Of a DNA stretch of 64,000 nt, positions 51,273 through 60,218 are shown one piece after another. The notes beneath the pieces are model-generated. The model ran no database searches, was not told the DNA's origin, and saw only the letters and a program-made list of their open reading frames with translations. The stretch is from Acholeplasma laidlawii_A (GTDB taxonomy: Bacteria; Bacillota_I; Bacilli_A; Acholeplasmatales; Acholeplasmataceae). The translations under genes and the position numbers were made by a program. The stretch is from NCBI RefSeq assembly GCF_030166555.2, contig NZ_CP126461.2. One strand, 5' to 3'. Position 1 is the first letter of the stretch. Each line of letters opens with the position of its first letter.

Positions 51273-54216
51273 TTTCTTTCTCCTTCGTGTAATCATATGT
51301 AAGTCTTTGATAAATATCATTCGGTACTCTATGTTCAAATTTAAGTTTAAACGAAATTGGTGCCTCACCTTTATGTTCTTCTACAAAAACTTTTCCTAAA
51401 TAAGTAAAGTCTCTACTATAGCCCTTGCCCTTAGTTGCTTCTGTTGCAGATTTTCTAACAAATAAGTGGAGGTTAAACCCTAATTCTTTATGGTTAACTA
51501 GATTCTTACCTGTTTCATTTGTGGTTCTTGTAGAACCTGGTGATTGCCAATGGAAGATATTTTGATCTATAAAGTAGTCATCATAGTTAATACTATCATG
51601 TACATCACCTTTTATCAAATTAACTGTTAAGTAATATTCTTTTTCAATTCTAATTAAACCTGACATTAATAGTCCTGACACATTTTTATCAAACAATGAT
51701 AGCGTATAGATTTCAGTCTTAGAGTACTCATGATAAAGTTCTACAAATGGATAAGGTGCAACTTTTCTATCAAACTCATGATGATATCTAGCAAGTCCAT
51801 AACTAATTGAATTGTTGATAATATCTGTGTATCTATTATTTTCAAAAATATTACTAAAATCATCGGATAGTCTGATTTGATTATTTGATTTTTCTATAAC
51901 CTTTATATTATTCTTTTTATCTGTTACTGAACCAAATTCTAAGAGTAGGTTTTTTACCGAGTGATTAAAGCTATCCAGGTTAGGGTTATCAATATATTTC
52001 CTTATTTTCGCAAATAATTCATTCATATCTAGTGCTTTATGATGAGTTAGTTCTCTAATTATTGCATATTCATAAGGACGTTTAATCGGTAACATACTAT
52101 CTAGATATCCAATTAACTTAAAAAATGCATTATGTAATGAGGATTCGTCAAAAATATCTTTTTCCTGTGATGCTACAAAGCTAATATAGGATTTTTTCTT
52201 CTTTATGAACCTAATCGGATCAAACTCATCAAATGCAAAGTCTGTTAAACTAGGAATTCGTCCTAGATTTTTCTTTTTATCTTGATATGCTTCCTTTAAA
52301 TAAGTAATTTCATTAAAGTCAGTAGCCTCTAATTGTGCTAGTATTCTTTCCTTAGATACTTTATTTAAACTAATAAAAGTATCTCCTGGTATATCAAAGA
52401 AATCATTAGCTGTGGATACAATCAAGTCATCCTTATCGTAAGCTTTATCACCAACGAGTGCAATTGGTAGTAAAAAATTTTTCTTATGATTTGCAATAAA
52501 GTCTAATACTGTTAAATACTCTTTGTCTTTATATTTCCTTAGACCTCTACCAAGTTGTTGAGTGAAAATAATCGATGAATTTGTAGGTCTAAGCATCAGT
52601 ATTAAGTTCACCGATGGTATATCAATACCTTCATTAAATATCTCTACTGTAAATATGTAAGATAAAGGATCATTAGGATCTTCTAATCTTCTAACAGCTT
52701 CATCTCTGTTGCGATCATCTGATTCACCAGTTAAGGCAATAGATTTTAATCCTCTTTCATTAAAAGCATCTGCCATATAGTTTGCATGTGAAATATTTAC
52801 ACAGTAGCCAAGAGCCTTTGTCTTGTCACCAGAATGTTTAAACTTATTGATGTTGTCAATGATTAACTCTACGCGAGCTTTGATGTTTAGTTTTTCAGCT
52901 AGTTTATCTATCTCAGTATTTAAATTTATATTTTCAATATCTGTTGTTACATCTTCAATACCAAAATAGTGAAATGGAACTACAAGTTCTTTTTCCAGAG
53001 CTTGTCTTAATCTAATTTCAACAGCAATCTGATTATCATATAATTCATAAATGCTTCTAGAATCTGTTCTTTCAGGTGTCGCTGTCATACCTAATAAAAA
53101 CTTAGGCGTAAAATAACTCGTTATTCTCTGATAACTGTCTGCAGCACTACGGTGTGCCTCATCTATAATAATATAGTCAAAATAACTAGGATCAAATAGG
53201 TTTAAGTTATCAATTTTAGAAATAGTCTGAATAGATGCAAAAAGATAATCACTTTCTAAGTCTTTTTTCGAACCTACTAATTCACCCATAGATACTTCCG
53301 GCATAATTGTTTTAAATGTTCTAAGTGCATCTCTTAAGATTTTTCCTCTATGTACAACAAATAGTACTTTTTTAGGTCTTAGCTGTAATACGTCAAATGC
53401 AGATAGGTAGGTTTTACCAGTTCCAGTGGCAGCAATAATAAGTGCTTTATTACCTCCACTGTTTCTAATATTATTTAGGCCCTCCAAGGCCATTTCTTGC
53501 ATTTCATTAGGTTTTATTTCATTAACATCTATCTGTTCAATAAAATCTCTAAGTTCATTATTCTCATCAATATTAAACCCTTGTATCGCTTCAACAATCT
53601 CATGATCAGGATTCCTCTTGATAAATTCAAAAAAGAAGTCAAGCATAGCTTTTTTTCCTTGATCAACCATTCTTTTACTCTCATAGAGTGATTTATATTC
53701 TTTTATAACTTTAGGTGTTAATTGTAAGGATTTAGGGTCGTTAAACAATTCATTAAAGTTATCAATAATGTTATCTTTTATTTTGTCATCATTTTTGGCA
53801 ACATACTTTAAGTTCCACTCGTGATTATTCTTGAGTGCGTACTGAGTCATGTTACTTGAGCCAACTACAATTTCAAAATGATTTCCCATATCAAATATAT
53901 AAGCTTTTGTATGAAACTTTCTAATAATTGTTAAAGCATCGTATAGTTTTGCATCTATATATTTTTGGTCACCTATCATTTCAAGTGCTCTAGGCGTTGT
54001 ACCAAACTCATAATTGGTTGTTAGAAGTTTACCTCTAACACCCCTATTACCTGCATCTATAAGATCATCTATTATTAACTGCAACCCAGAGTCACTAATA
54101 AATGCCACACTAAAAGAAAAACTTTGACATCTATTCAAAGCATCTTTTAAGTAATGATAAAAGCTTGATTTTAAATTGTTCGTAAGAAGTTCTACGGGTT
54201 GTTGATTTAATTTCAC
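51256..54216 (-). CDS. PLD-nuclease / SF2 helicase / DUF3427 protein
   Basis: 986 residues. Residues 1-190: phospholipase-D-type nuclease domain with one HKD motif FHTKAYIFD (about 99-107) and GSSNMT. Residues 235-600: SF2 helicase, MQEMALEGLNNIR, Walker A IIAATGTGKTYLSAF (about 256-270), DEAH box IIIDEAHRSAADSY (about 350), GMTATPERTD and QQLGRGLRKY (motif VI). Residues 650-986: DUF3427-type domain ending with the RSATEATKGKGYSRDFTYLG and basic C-terminus typical of that domain. Such COG3886-COG1061 fusions sit in defence or repair settings; a NUDIX gene overlaps the end. Confidence 0.85.
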   Translation of the reverse strand: MKLNQQPVELLTNNLKSSFYHYLKDALNRCQSFSFSVAFISDSGLQLIIDDLIDAGNRGVRGKLLTTNYEFGTTPRALEMIGDQKYIDAKLYDALTIIRKFHTKAYIFDMGNHFEIVVGSSNMTQYALKNNHEWNLKYVAKNDDKIKDNIIDNFNELFNDPKSLQLTPKVIKEYKSLYESKRMVDQGKKAMLDFFFEFIKRNPDHEIVEAIQGFNIDENNELRDFIEQIDVNEIKPNEMQEMALEGLNNIRNSGGNKALIIAATGTGKTYLSAFDVLQLRPKKVLFVVHRGKILRDALRTFKTIMPEVSMGELVGSKKDLESDYLFASIQTISKIDNLNLFDPSYFDYIIIDEAHRSAADSYQRITSYFTPKFLLGMTATPERTDSRSIYELYDNQIAVEIRLRQALEKELVVPFHYFGIEDVTTDIENINLNTEIDKLAEKLNIKARVELIIDNINKFKHSGDKTKALGYCVNISHANYMADAFNERGLKSIALTGESDDRNRDEAVRRLEDPNDPLSYIFTVEIFNEGIDIPSVNLILMLRPTNSSIIFTQQLGRGLRKYKDKEYLTVLDFIANHKKNFLLPIALVGDKAYDKDDLIVSTANDFFDIPGDTFISLNKVSKERILAQLEATDFNEITYLKEAYQDKKKNLGRIPSLTDFAFDEFDPIRFIKKKKSYISFVASQEKDIFDESSLHNAFFKLIGYLDSMLPIKRPYEYAIIRELTHHKALDMNELFAKIRKYIDNPNLDSFNHSVKNLLLEFGSVTDKKNNIKVIEKSNNQIRLSDDFSNIFENNRYTDIINNSISYGLARYHHEFDRKVAPYPFVELYHEYSKTEIYTLSLFDKNVSGLLMSGLIRIEKEYYLTVNLIKGDVHDSINYDDYFIDQNIFHWQSPGSTRTTNETGKNLVNHKELGFNLHLFVRKSATEATKGKGYSRDFTYLGKVFVEEHKGEAPISFKLKFEHRVPNDIYQRLTYDYTKEKENEKAN

Positions 54217-54262
54217 GTCTACCTCATATATTCTTGTTAAATTTTTTTGATCAATTAAAATA

Positions 54263-55402
54263 TTAAATACCTAAATAATCATAAACACTCTTGACACTAT
54301 CTACTTCAGCATCATTAGATATAGATTTTAATCTCTTCTTAGTATTTTTAACTTTAAAGACTTGTTTTAATATTCTAACAAACCACGCCCATGGTAGAAG
54401 CCATGGGTGTTTTTTTAAGTAAGGGTAAGACTCTTTGATTCTGTCTTTACTTGGGAAGACTTCACTCAAAAAAAATCCTAATTTAGATTTTTTTAATCTT
54501 GTTTGTTCATGTGTTCTTTTAGTCAGATACATATCATGTTTTAAGCCTTTACCGTGTATACCACTAAATTTAATATAATCTATAATTGCTAAATCAAGTT
54601 CACTCGGCTTAACTTCATTTAAAAATATTTGGTTTAAATATTTTACTTTGGTGTTAAATTTATCTAGATTATTTTCGATTAAATAGCGATTTAATAATGT
54701 TTCATCTATCAGGTTTTTCTTACTTTCATAAAAGACATACATATCTAGTAAGCTTCTAATACCAATACCTGAAGTTCTTATATGTCTTATAAGATGTGTA
54801 AGTAAGTATACATACTCAAACTCAGGTTTTAGTCCGTAAGTAAACTTATCTAATTGTGTTACATGGAACCACACATCTTTTAAAAATGCTTCATTTTCAT
54901 ATTCATTACTAGAAATGATACTTTGATGTAATTCAACATCAATACCTTCTATGGATTCAAATCCATGGTGATGAGAAGTTGCGCTTACATATTTAAACTG
55001 ATTTTGTTTTAAAGCATCTTGTGCTTTTTTAAAATCCTGTTTTAAAACTAAAACATCTATATCACCCATACCACGCATATAGCTTTCAGGATATAACATT
55101 TTTAAGTGTGAACCTTTTAAAAATATATGTTTAATTTGGTGTTCATTAAAGATAGTCTTAATTTGATCTATTAGATTCATTTGTTGGATATCTTTAGATA
55201 CAAAAGCACCAAATGCATCTAATAGCATTTGGTGGTATTTTGGCACCTTAAAACTAGACTTGTCCATAGATTGAAACAGTAGTCCTACTAAGCCATTTTC
55301 AATTATGTTTCTTGTTAGTTCCAGTTCATTATCACACTCAAATGTAATCTTATTGTGTTTAAAACTGGAAGCAATCAAGCTAAAAAGGATTTTATCTGTC
55401 AA
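54263..55402 (-). CDS. Nucleotidyltransferase-family protein (NTP_transf_5 type)
   Basis: 379 residues. IKHIFLKGSHLKMLYPESYMRGMGDIDVLV: the G-x4-LYP...R-x-x-GDIDVLV nucleotidyltransferase core (about 74-102), then GIDVELHQSI, the third acidic residue. C-terminal part helical and basic. Typical of capsule and exopolysaccharide loci, where they may transfer a nucleotide or be regulators. Start TTG 55402 is distant from AAGGAC (11 bases). 17 bases after the PglF-type gene, same operon. Confidence 0.78.
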   Translation of the reverse strand: MTDKILFSLIASSFKHNKITFECDNELELTRNIIENGLVGLLFQSMDKSSFKVPKYHQMLLDAFGAFVSKDIQQMNLIDQIKTIFNEHQIKHIFLKGSHLKMLYPESYMRGMGDIDVLVLKQDFKKAQDALKQNQFKYVSATSHHHGFESIEGIDVELHQSIISSNEYENEAFLKDVWFHVTQLDKFTYGLKPEFEYVYLLTHLIRHIRTSGIGIRSLLDMYVFYESKKNLIDETLLNRYLIENNLDKFNTKVKYLNQIFLNEVKPSELDLAIIDYIKFSGIHGKGLKHDMYLTKRTHEQTRLKKSKLGFFLSEVFPSKDRIKESYPYLKKHPWLLPWAWFVRILKQVFKVKNTKKRLKSISNDAEVDSVKSVYDYLGI

Positions 55403-55419
55403 TTTTTTAAATGTTGTCC

Positions 55420-57300
55420 TTATATAGTGTTTTGTTTATAACTCTTTACAATGTTAGAGACTTTTAATTTTACTTCTTCATTTTCTAGGCTATCTAGATT
55501 ATTTAGCAAATCATCTACTAGTTTCATTTCTAGATCATTACCATTACCATTTTCAATGAAGATTAATTTGTTTTCTGTTTTATGAATGTTTGGATCACTT
55601 GTATCAAGTAAAAGTTCTTCATAAAGCTTTTCACCTGGACGAAGTCCAACTACTTCAATTTTGATATCTTCATCTACTCGGTATCCTGCTAAGCGAATCA
55701 TCTTTTCAGCAAATTCATAAATTTTAACAGGTTCTCCCATATCTAAAATAAATAATTCACCATTTTTAGCAAATGCACCACACTGTAAAATAAGTGAAAC
55801 GGATTCTGGAATGGTCATAAAATATCTTGTGATTTCTTTATGCGTAACCGTTACAGGACCACCATCTTCTATTTGCTTTTTAAATAATGGAATTACAGAA
55901 CCATTAGAACCTAGCACATTACCAAATCTAACCGCTGTAAAGCTTGTTTTACTCACCTTTTGCTCATTCATGATAATGAGTTCAGCAAAACGTTTTGAAG
56001 CGCCCATAATGTTGGTAGAACGTACCGCTTTATCACTACTTACTAAGACGAATTTCTTAACGCCATACTTTGTTGATAACTTGGCAGTATTTAATGTCCC
56101 TTGCACGTTTGTTCTAATAGATTCAACTGCACTATCTTCCATTAATGGCACATGCTTATAAGCTGCTGCATGAAATACAATCGTTGGTTTGAATTCTTTA
56201 AATATTTCTTCTAATCTCACTTTATTATAAACACTTCCAATACGTACATCTAATTTAGGATAATGTTTATTATTATCTTTATATACTTTACGATTTAATT
56301 CCATTTGAATTTCATAGGCATTATTTTCATAAATGTCAAAGATGATAAGTTGCTTTGGATTAAGTTCAAATATTTGGCGGCATAGTTCGCTACCAATAGA
56401 ACCTCCACCACCCGTGACTAATACAACTTCGTTTCCAATAAAATCTTTAATACCTTCATTATCTAATTTAATGACTGGTCTATTAAGTAAGTCTTCAACT
56501 TTCAAATCAACTAGTTTAGATACTTCATTTTGATTGACATCTTCAATTAAGTTTAATTTTTTAACCTTTATTTGCAATTTGATGAGCTTATTTACTAGTT
56601 CATGAAATTTATGTCTTGGAAAGTGTTTGATTGCTATAATAACTTCTTTAATATCATGTTTGGAAACAAGTTGTTCAATATCATCTAGCGTACCTAAAAT
56701 TGAAATGCCCGTGATTTGTCTTCCGACTTTTTCTTTATCATCATCGATAAAACCAATAATAATATTATTTAAACTCTTATTCTTATAGATTTCTTTAGCA
56801 ACCATCTCACCTGCAGAACCTGCACCAATAACTAAAGTTCTTACACCATTTTCTTGTGAAATCTTTAATCTTAATCGGTAACCAAACATACTCGTTGTTC
56901 TTCTAATAATTCTTGGAACCATCATACCAGTGATTTCAATTAAGGTAATCATGATATATGCAGACTCAGACATTAAATCAAGTTTAAATGTAAATATACC
57001 GAGCACAATTAAAATGTTTGCACCTGTCACTACTAGTATAATTCTAAAGAAATCTTCAAATGAAGCATACTTCGAAATAATACGGTATATACCAAAAACT
57101 TGGTTTAACAGGATCTTAACAGGTATAACAAAAGCAAAAGATAACCATAACATTTCATGGTTATAATTTATTTGTATATCGCCACCCATATTTTTAAAAA
57201 CCCAAATGGTTAAATAATAAGATATTATAATTGTAACTACATCATATAATGCATATTTATAGACTTTTAAAAAAGCCATCATTTTTTTTCTTTTAGACAT
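55420..57300 (-). CDS. PglF/CapD/WbpM-type nucleotide-sugar 4,6-dehydratase
   Basis: 626 residues. Four N-terminal membrane helices (about 12-130), a CoA-binding_3 domain with TLVIGAGSAGEMVAKEI and IIGFIDDDKEKVGRQITG, then the SDR domain VLVTGGGGSIGSELCRQI (about 290), HAAAYKHVPLMED, SSDKAVRSTNIMGASKRFAE with the Met-Gly-x-Ser-Lys catalytic variation of WbpM/CapD, and FGNVLGSNGSVIPLF. Makes UDP-4-keto-6-deoxy-GlcNAc from UDP-GlcNAc, using the product of GlmSMU. AGGGGAG upstream. Confidence 0.92.
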   Translation of the reverse strand: MSKRKKMMAFLKVYKYALYDVVTIIISYYLTIWVFKNMGGDIQINYNHEMLWLSFAFVIPVKILLNQVFGIYRIISKYASFEDFFRIILVVTGANILIVLGIFTFKLDLMSESAYIMITLIEITGMMVPRIIRRTTSMFGYRLRLKISQENGVRTLVIGAGSAGEMVAKEIYKNKSLNNIIIGFIDDDKEKVGRQITGISILGTLDDIEQLVSKHDIKEVIIAIKHFPRHKFHELVNKLIKLQIKVKKLNLIEDVNQNEVSKLVDLKVEDLLNRPVIKLDNEGIKDFIGNEVVLVTGGGGSIGSELCRQIFELNPKQLIIFDIYENNAYEIQMELNRKVYKDNNKHYPKLDVRIGSVYNKVRLEEIFKEFKPTIVFHAAAYKHVPLMEDSAVESIRTNVQGTLNTAKLSTKYGVKKFVLVSSDKAVRSTNIMGASKRFAELIIMNEQKVSKTSFTAVRFGNVLGSNGSVIPLFKKQIEDGGPVTVTHKEITRYFMTIPESVSLILQCGAFAKNGELFILDMGEPVKIYEFAEKMIRLAGYRVDEDIKIEVVGLRPGEKLYEELLLDTSDPNIHKTENKLIFIENGNGNDLEMKLVDDLLNNLDSLENEEVKLKVSNIVKSYKQNTI

Positions 57301-57368
57301 TTAATCTCCCCTTATTTGTCTTTATCTATCTTAGTAACACTAAGTTAATGATTTTCATATTAAATCCT

Positions 57369-57398
57369 ATCATACTAAAAGTATATCACATAATTCAA
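57369..57398 (-). promoter_or_regulatory. Putative promoter of the PglF-type gene
   Basis: TTGAAT (57398-57393), 18 bases, TATGAT (57374-57369). The remaining gap to 57571 holds only a 24-codon degraded-looking frame (57445-57516). Confidence 0.5.
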
Positions 57399-57571
57399 AA
57401 GAATGTATGGACAAAATCAAAAACTAAGAACATCAGATAGCTTGTTATTCTACATTTAATTTTTGTAGTTTTTTAAAATCATCCATTGTCTTCACTAATA
57501 CATAATTGAAGATGATTCATTTTAATATATTTACCAACTTTAAAAGGGAAAAGTGCTCTTATAAAGACAAA

Positions 57572-57600
57572 AAAGGATATCAAAAATATTGATATCCTTT
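57572..57600 (-). terminator. pfkA-pyk operon terminator
   Basis: AAAGGATATC / GATATCCTTT, 10 bp, loop of 9, followed by TTTTGTC on the minus strand. Confidence 0.88.
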
Positions 57601-57606
57601 AAATAT

Positions 57607-58959
57607 TTATTTAATTTCTAATAATTTCGTTGAACTATTAGTTACTTCTAATACAAAGTCACCTTCAACTAAACCTAATTTATCTAAGAACTTAGATGCT
57701 TCATCTTTGCTTAATACTGGGTGTACACCAAAGTGTAGTGCCAATGCTCTAGCTTCTTTAGCAGTTTTTACAACAGCAATGTTAATTGCTTGTGTATGGT
57801 AAGCTGCAAAAGATTTAGCTACTTCAACACCATTTGTTATAACAACATCTACTTCATACTCTAATACTAATTTAGCAGCTGATTGAGCGATTGCATCAAT
57901 ATTAGAATCTCCCATGAAGTAACCATCTAAGAACACTTCATAGTCTAATGTTGATTCGGCTTTTGAATCAATACTTGCCATTTTCTTAACAGATTCAATA
58001 GGGTAATCACCAGCAGCTGATTCACCACTTAACATAGTTGCAGAAGTTCCTTCTCTAACTGCGTTAAATACGTCAGACACTTCAGCTCTTGTTGGGCGTG
58101 GGTTTTTTTGCATAGATTCAAGCATTTGAGTAGCAACGATAACCGTTTTACCTAATTCTAAACATTTGTCGATCATTTCTGATTGATACATTGGTACTAA
58201 TTCACCTTCAACTTCGATACCTAAGTCTCCACGTGCAACCATGATACCATCAACAACATCTAAAATGTCATCTAGGTTATCCATACCTTCTTGGTTTTCA
58301 ATCTTAGCAATAATTTGAACATCTTTACCACCGTTGTTATCTAAGATATCGCGAACAGCTTGAGCATCTTCACCACGTCTTACAAAACTAGCAGCAACAA
58401 AGTCATATCCCATAGTTGCAGCAAATTTAATATCGCTTGCATCTTTTTCTGAAATGAAAGGCATATTTAGAACAACACCTGGTACGTTTACACCACGTCT
58501 TGATTTCACTGTATGTGTATTTAATGCTTTAGTTACTAATTCATTGTTTTTAGTATCTTTTTCGATAACTTCTAATGTTAAATAACCATCATCTACAGTA
58601 ACGAATTCTCCAACTTTCATATCGTCAAATAACCCTGGATATGAAACAGAGAATTTCTCTTTGTTTCCTAATACTGGTGTAAATGCGATTCTAACGATAG
58701 AATCTTTTGGGATTTCTACTTTACCATCAAATTCGTGTGTACGAATTTCTGGTCCTTTAGTATCAAGTAAGTAAGCAACATTTGTGCCTAACTCCTCGTT
58801 AATAGATTGAATCGTTTTTAAACGCTTCCCGTGTTCTTCATAGTCTCCGTGTGAAAAGTTAAAGCGTGCTACGTTCATACCAGCTTTAACAAGTTGTGTC
58901 ATAACTGCCTTATCTTCTGATGCAGGCCCTAATGTACAAACAATTTTTGTTTTTCTCAT
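57607..58959 (-). CDS. pyk: Pyruvate kinase
   Basis: About 450 residues from ATG 58959; the further ATG 58977 is on the AAAGGT ribosome site. RKTKIVCTLGPASEDKAVM start, NFSHGDYEEH (about 34), DTKGPEIRTHEF (about 62), KIENQEGMDNLDDI, MVARGDLGIEVEGE (about 238), QMLESMQKNPRPTRAEVSDV and MLSGESAAGDYP. Lacks the extra C-terminal PEP-utiliser-like domain of some Firmicutes. ATP-yielding last step of glycolysis; 35 bases downstream of pfkA. Confidence 0.95.
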   Translation of the reverse strand: MRKTKIVCTLGPASEDKAVMTQLVKAGMNVARFNFSHGDYEEHGKRLKTIQSINEELGTNVAYLLDTKGPEIRTHEFDGKVEIPKDSIVRIAFTPVLGNKEKFSVSYPGLFDDMKVGEFVTVDDGYLTLEVIEKDTKNNELVTKALNTHTVKSRRGVNVPGVVLNMPFISEKDASDIKFAATMGYDFVAASFVRRGEDAQAVRDILDNNGGKDVQIIAKIENQEGMDNLDDILDVVDGIMVARGDLGIEVEGELVPMYQSEMIDKCLELGKTVIVATQMLESMQKNPRPTRAEVSDVFNAVREGTSATMLSGESAAGDYPIESVKKMASIDSKAESTLDYEVFLDGYFMGDSNIDAIAQSAAKLVLEYEVDVVITNGVEVAKSFAAYHTQAINIAVVKTAKEARALALHFGVHPVLSKDEASKFLDKLGLVEGDFVLEVTNSSTKLLEIK

Positions 58960-58994
58960 ATATTTTTTACCTTTCATATATTTTATTTTTGTAA

Positions 58995-59945
58995 TTATGT
59001 TAATTTCTTAATGAGATCATATAGTTCAACGCGTTCTTTTGGATGGTTGATGATATCAGATAATGGTGATGTTACTAGTTTATCATCTTTTATACCAACA
59101 CATTGTCCACTTACACCTTTCGTAAGCATATCAACTGCAAATGCACCCATACGTGATGCTAAGATACGGTCTTCAGCAATTGGTGTGCCACCTCTTTGGA
59201 TGTAACCAAGTACGGTTGCACGTGAACTAAATCCAGATTTAATTGAGATTTCAGCAGCAAGTTTATGCACATCAAATTGTTGTTCAGTTACAACGATGAT
59301 GGCATGACGTCTACCTTCTTCATTATGTTTTTTTAATGTTGAAATTAACTTATCTTTATTAATTGGGTTTTCTGGTGTAATAATAAACTCAGCACCACCA
59401 CAGATTCCTGCATATAATGCTAAGTCCCCTGATGTTCTACCCATAACTTCAATAATACTACAACGTCTATGTGACGATGATGTATCTCTTAGTTTATCAA
59501 TTGCTTCTACAATTGTATTTAATGCAGTATGGAATCCGATTGTATAATCTGTTCCATAAACGTCATTATCAATTGTTCCAGGAATAGCTATGGTTTGGAA
59601 TTCTAGTTCATGGAGTGCTTGTGCACCTCTATAACTACCATCACCACCAATAACGATTAAAGCATCAATACCACGATTACGTAGGTTATCGATTGCTACC
59701 ATTTGAACCGGTATTTCTTTAAACTCTGATACTCTTGCAGTACCAAGTTTTGTACCACCAATGCTCAACATACCTGAAACATCTTTGGCAGATAGAGGGA
59801 TAAAACGATCTTCTAAAAGACCTCTGTAACCATCCATAATACCAAACATCTCATGACCTTCTGCAATACCTGTACGCACAATTGCACGAATTGCTGCGTT
59901 CATTCCAGGTGCATCGCCGCCAGAAGTTAAAACTGCTATCTTCAT
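58995..59945 (-). CDS. pfkA: ATP-dependent 6-phosphofructokinase
   Basis: 316 residues. TSGGDAPGMNAAIRA start, IGGDGSYRGAQ with glycine at position 104 and IPGTIDNDVYGTDYTIGF with glycine at 124, both diagnostic of ATP use; MGRTSGDLAL and FSSRATVLGYIQRGGTP at the substrate side. GGAGG before the ATG and an extended -10 (TGATATAAT). First gene of pfkA-pyk. The PPi-dependent enzyme is divergently encoded next door. Confidence 0.95.
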   Translation of the reverse strand: MKIAVLTSGGDAPGMNAAIRAIVRTGIAEGHEMFGIMDGYRGLLEDRFIPLSAKDVSGMLSIGGTKLGTARVSEFKEIPVQMVAIDNLRNRGIDALIVIGGDGSYRGAQALHELEFQTIAIPGTIDNDVYGTDYTIGFHTALNTIVEAIDKLRDTSSSHRRCSIIEVMGRTSGDLALYAGICGGAEFIITPENPINKDKLISTLKKHNEEGRRHAIIVVTEQQFDVHKLAAEISIKSGFSSRATVLGYIQRGGTPIAEDRILASRMGAFAVDMLTKGVSGQCVGIKDDKLVTSPLSDIINHPKERVELYDLIKKLT

Positions 59946-59974
59946 ATGTCATACCTCCTTATACGCCGTTACAT

Positions 59975-59980
59975 ATTATA
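59975..59980 (-). promoter_or_regulatory. Extended -10 promoter of pfkA-pyk
   Basis: TGATATAAT about 33 bases before the ATG; no good -35. Confidence 0.55.
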
Positions 59981-60069
59981 TCATGTTTTACTTAAGAAAA
60001 TGTGCAAAATCATGAATATTTCTTCCAATGAATAAATTATTCTAAATTAATGGGAATCTTGAGTCTGTT

Positions 60070-60150
60070 TTGCAACAATTTACAAGAATTAAACACTTTT
60101 TTAAGACAAATGTTGCAATAATTGAACATTTAACGCTTAAGTGTTTGCAA
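60070..60150 (+). promoter_or_regulatory. Three spaced TTGCAA repeats upstream of PPi-PFK
   Basis: TTGCAACAATT (60070), TTGCAATAATT (60113) and TTGCAATATAG (60145) are direct repeats 43 and 32 bases apart, close to four and three helical turns, all in the divergent pfkA / PPi-PFK intergenic region. Likely activator or repressor binding sites; inferred. Confidence 0.4.
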
Positions 60151-60173
60151 TATAGGGTATTCTTTGATAAACT

Positions 60174-60195
60174 TATTAGTGGAATTTTACTAATA
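60174..60195 (+). promoter_or_regulatory. Inverted repeat in the PPi-PFK promoter
   Basis: TATTAGT (60174-60180) and ACTAATA (60189-60195) with an 8-base spacer. TTGATA at 60164-60169 could be the -35, and the right arm would overlap the -10. Confidence 0.4.
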
Positions 60196-60218
60196 AATAA
60201 TAAAAAGGACGGTATACT

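Noticed and set aside
57445..57516. 24-codon frame ending VKTMDDFKKLQKLNVE
   Set aside because: Protein-like composition but bounded by stops on both sides, without a start; too short to claim as a gene remnant.
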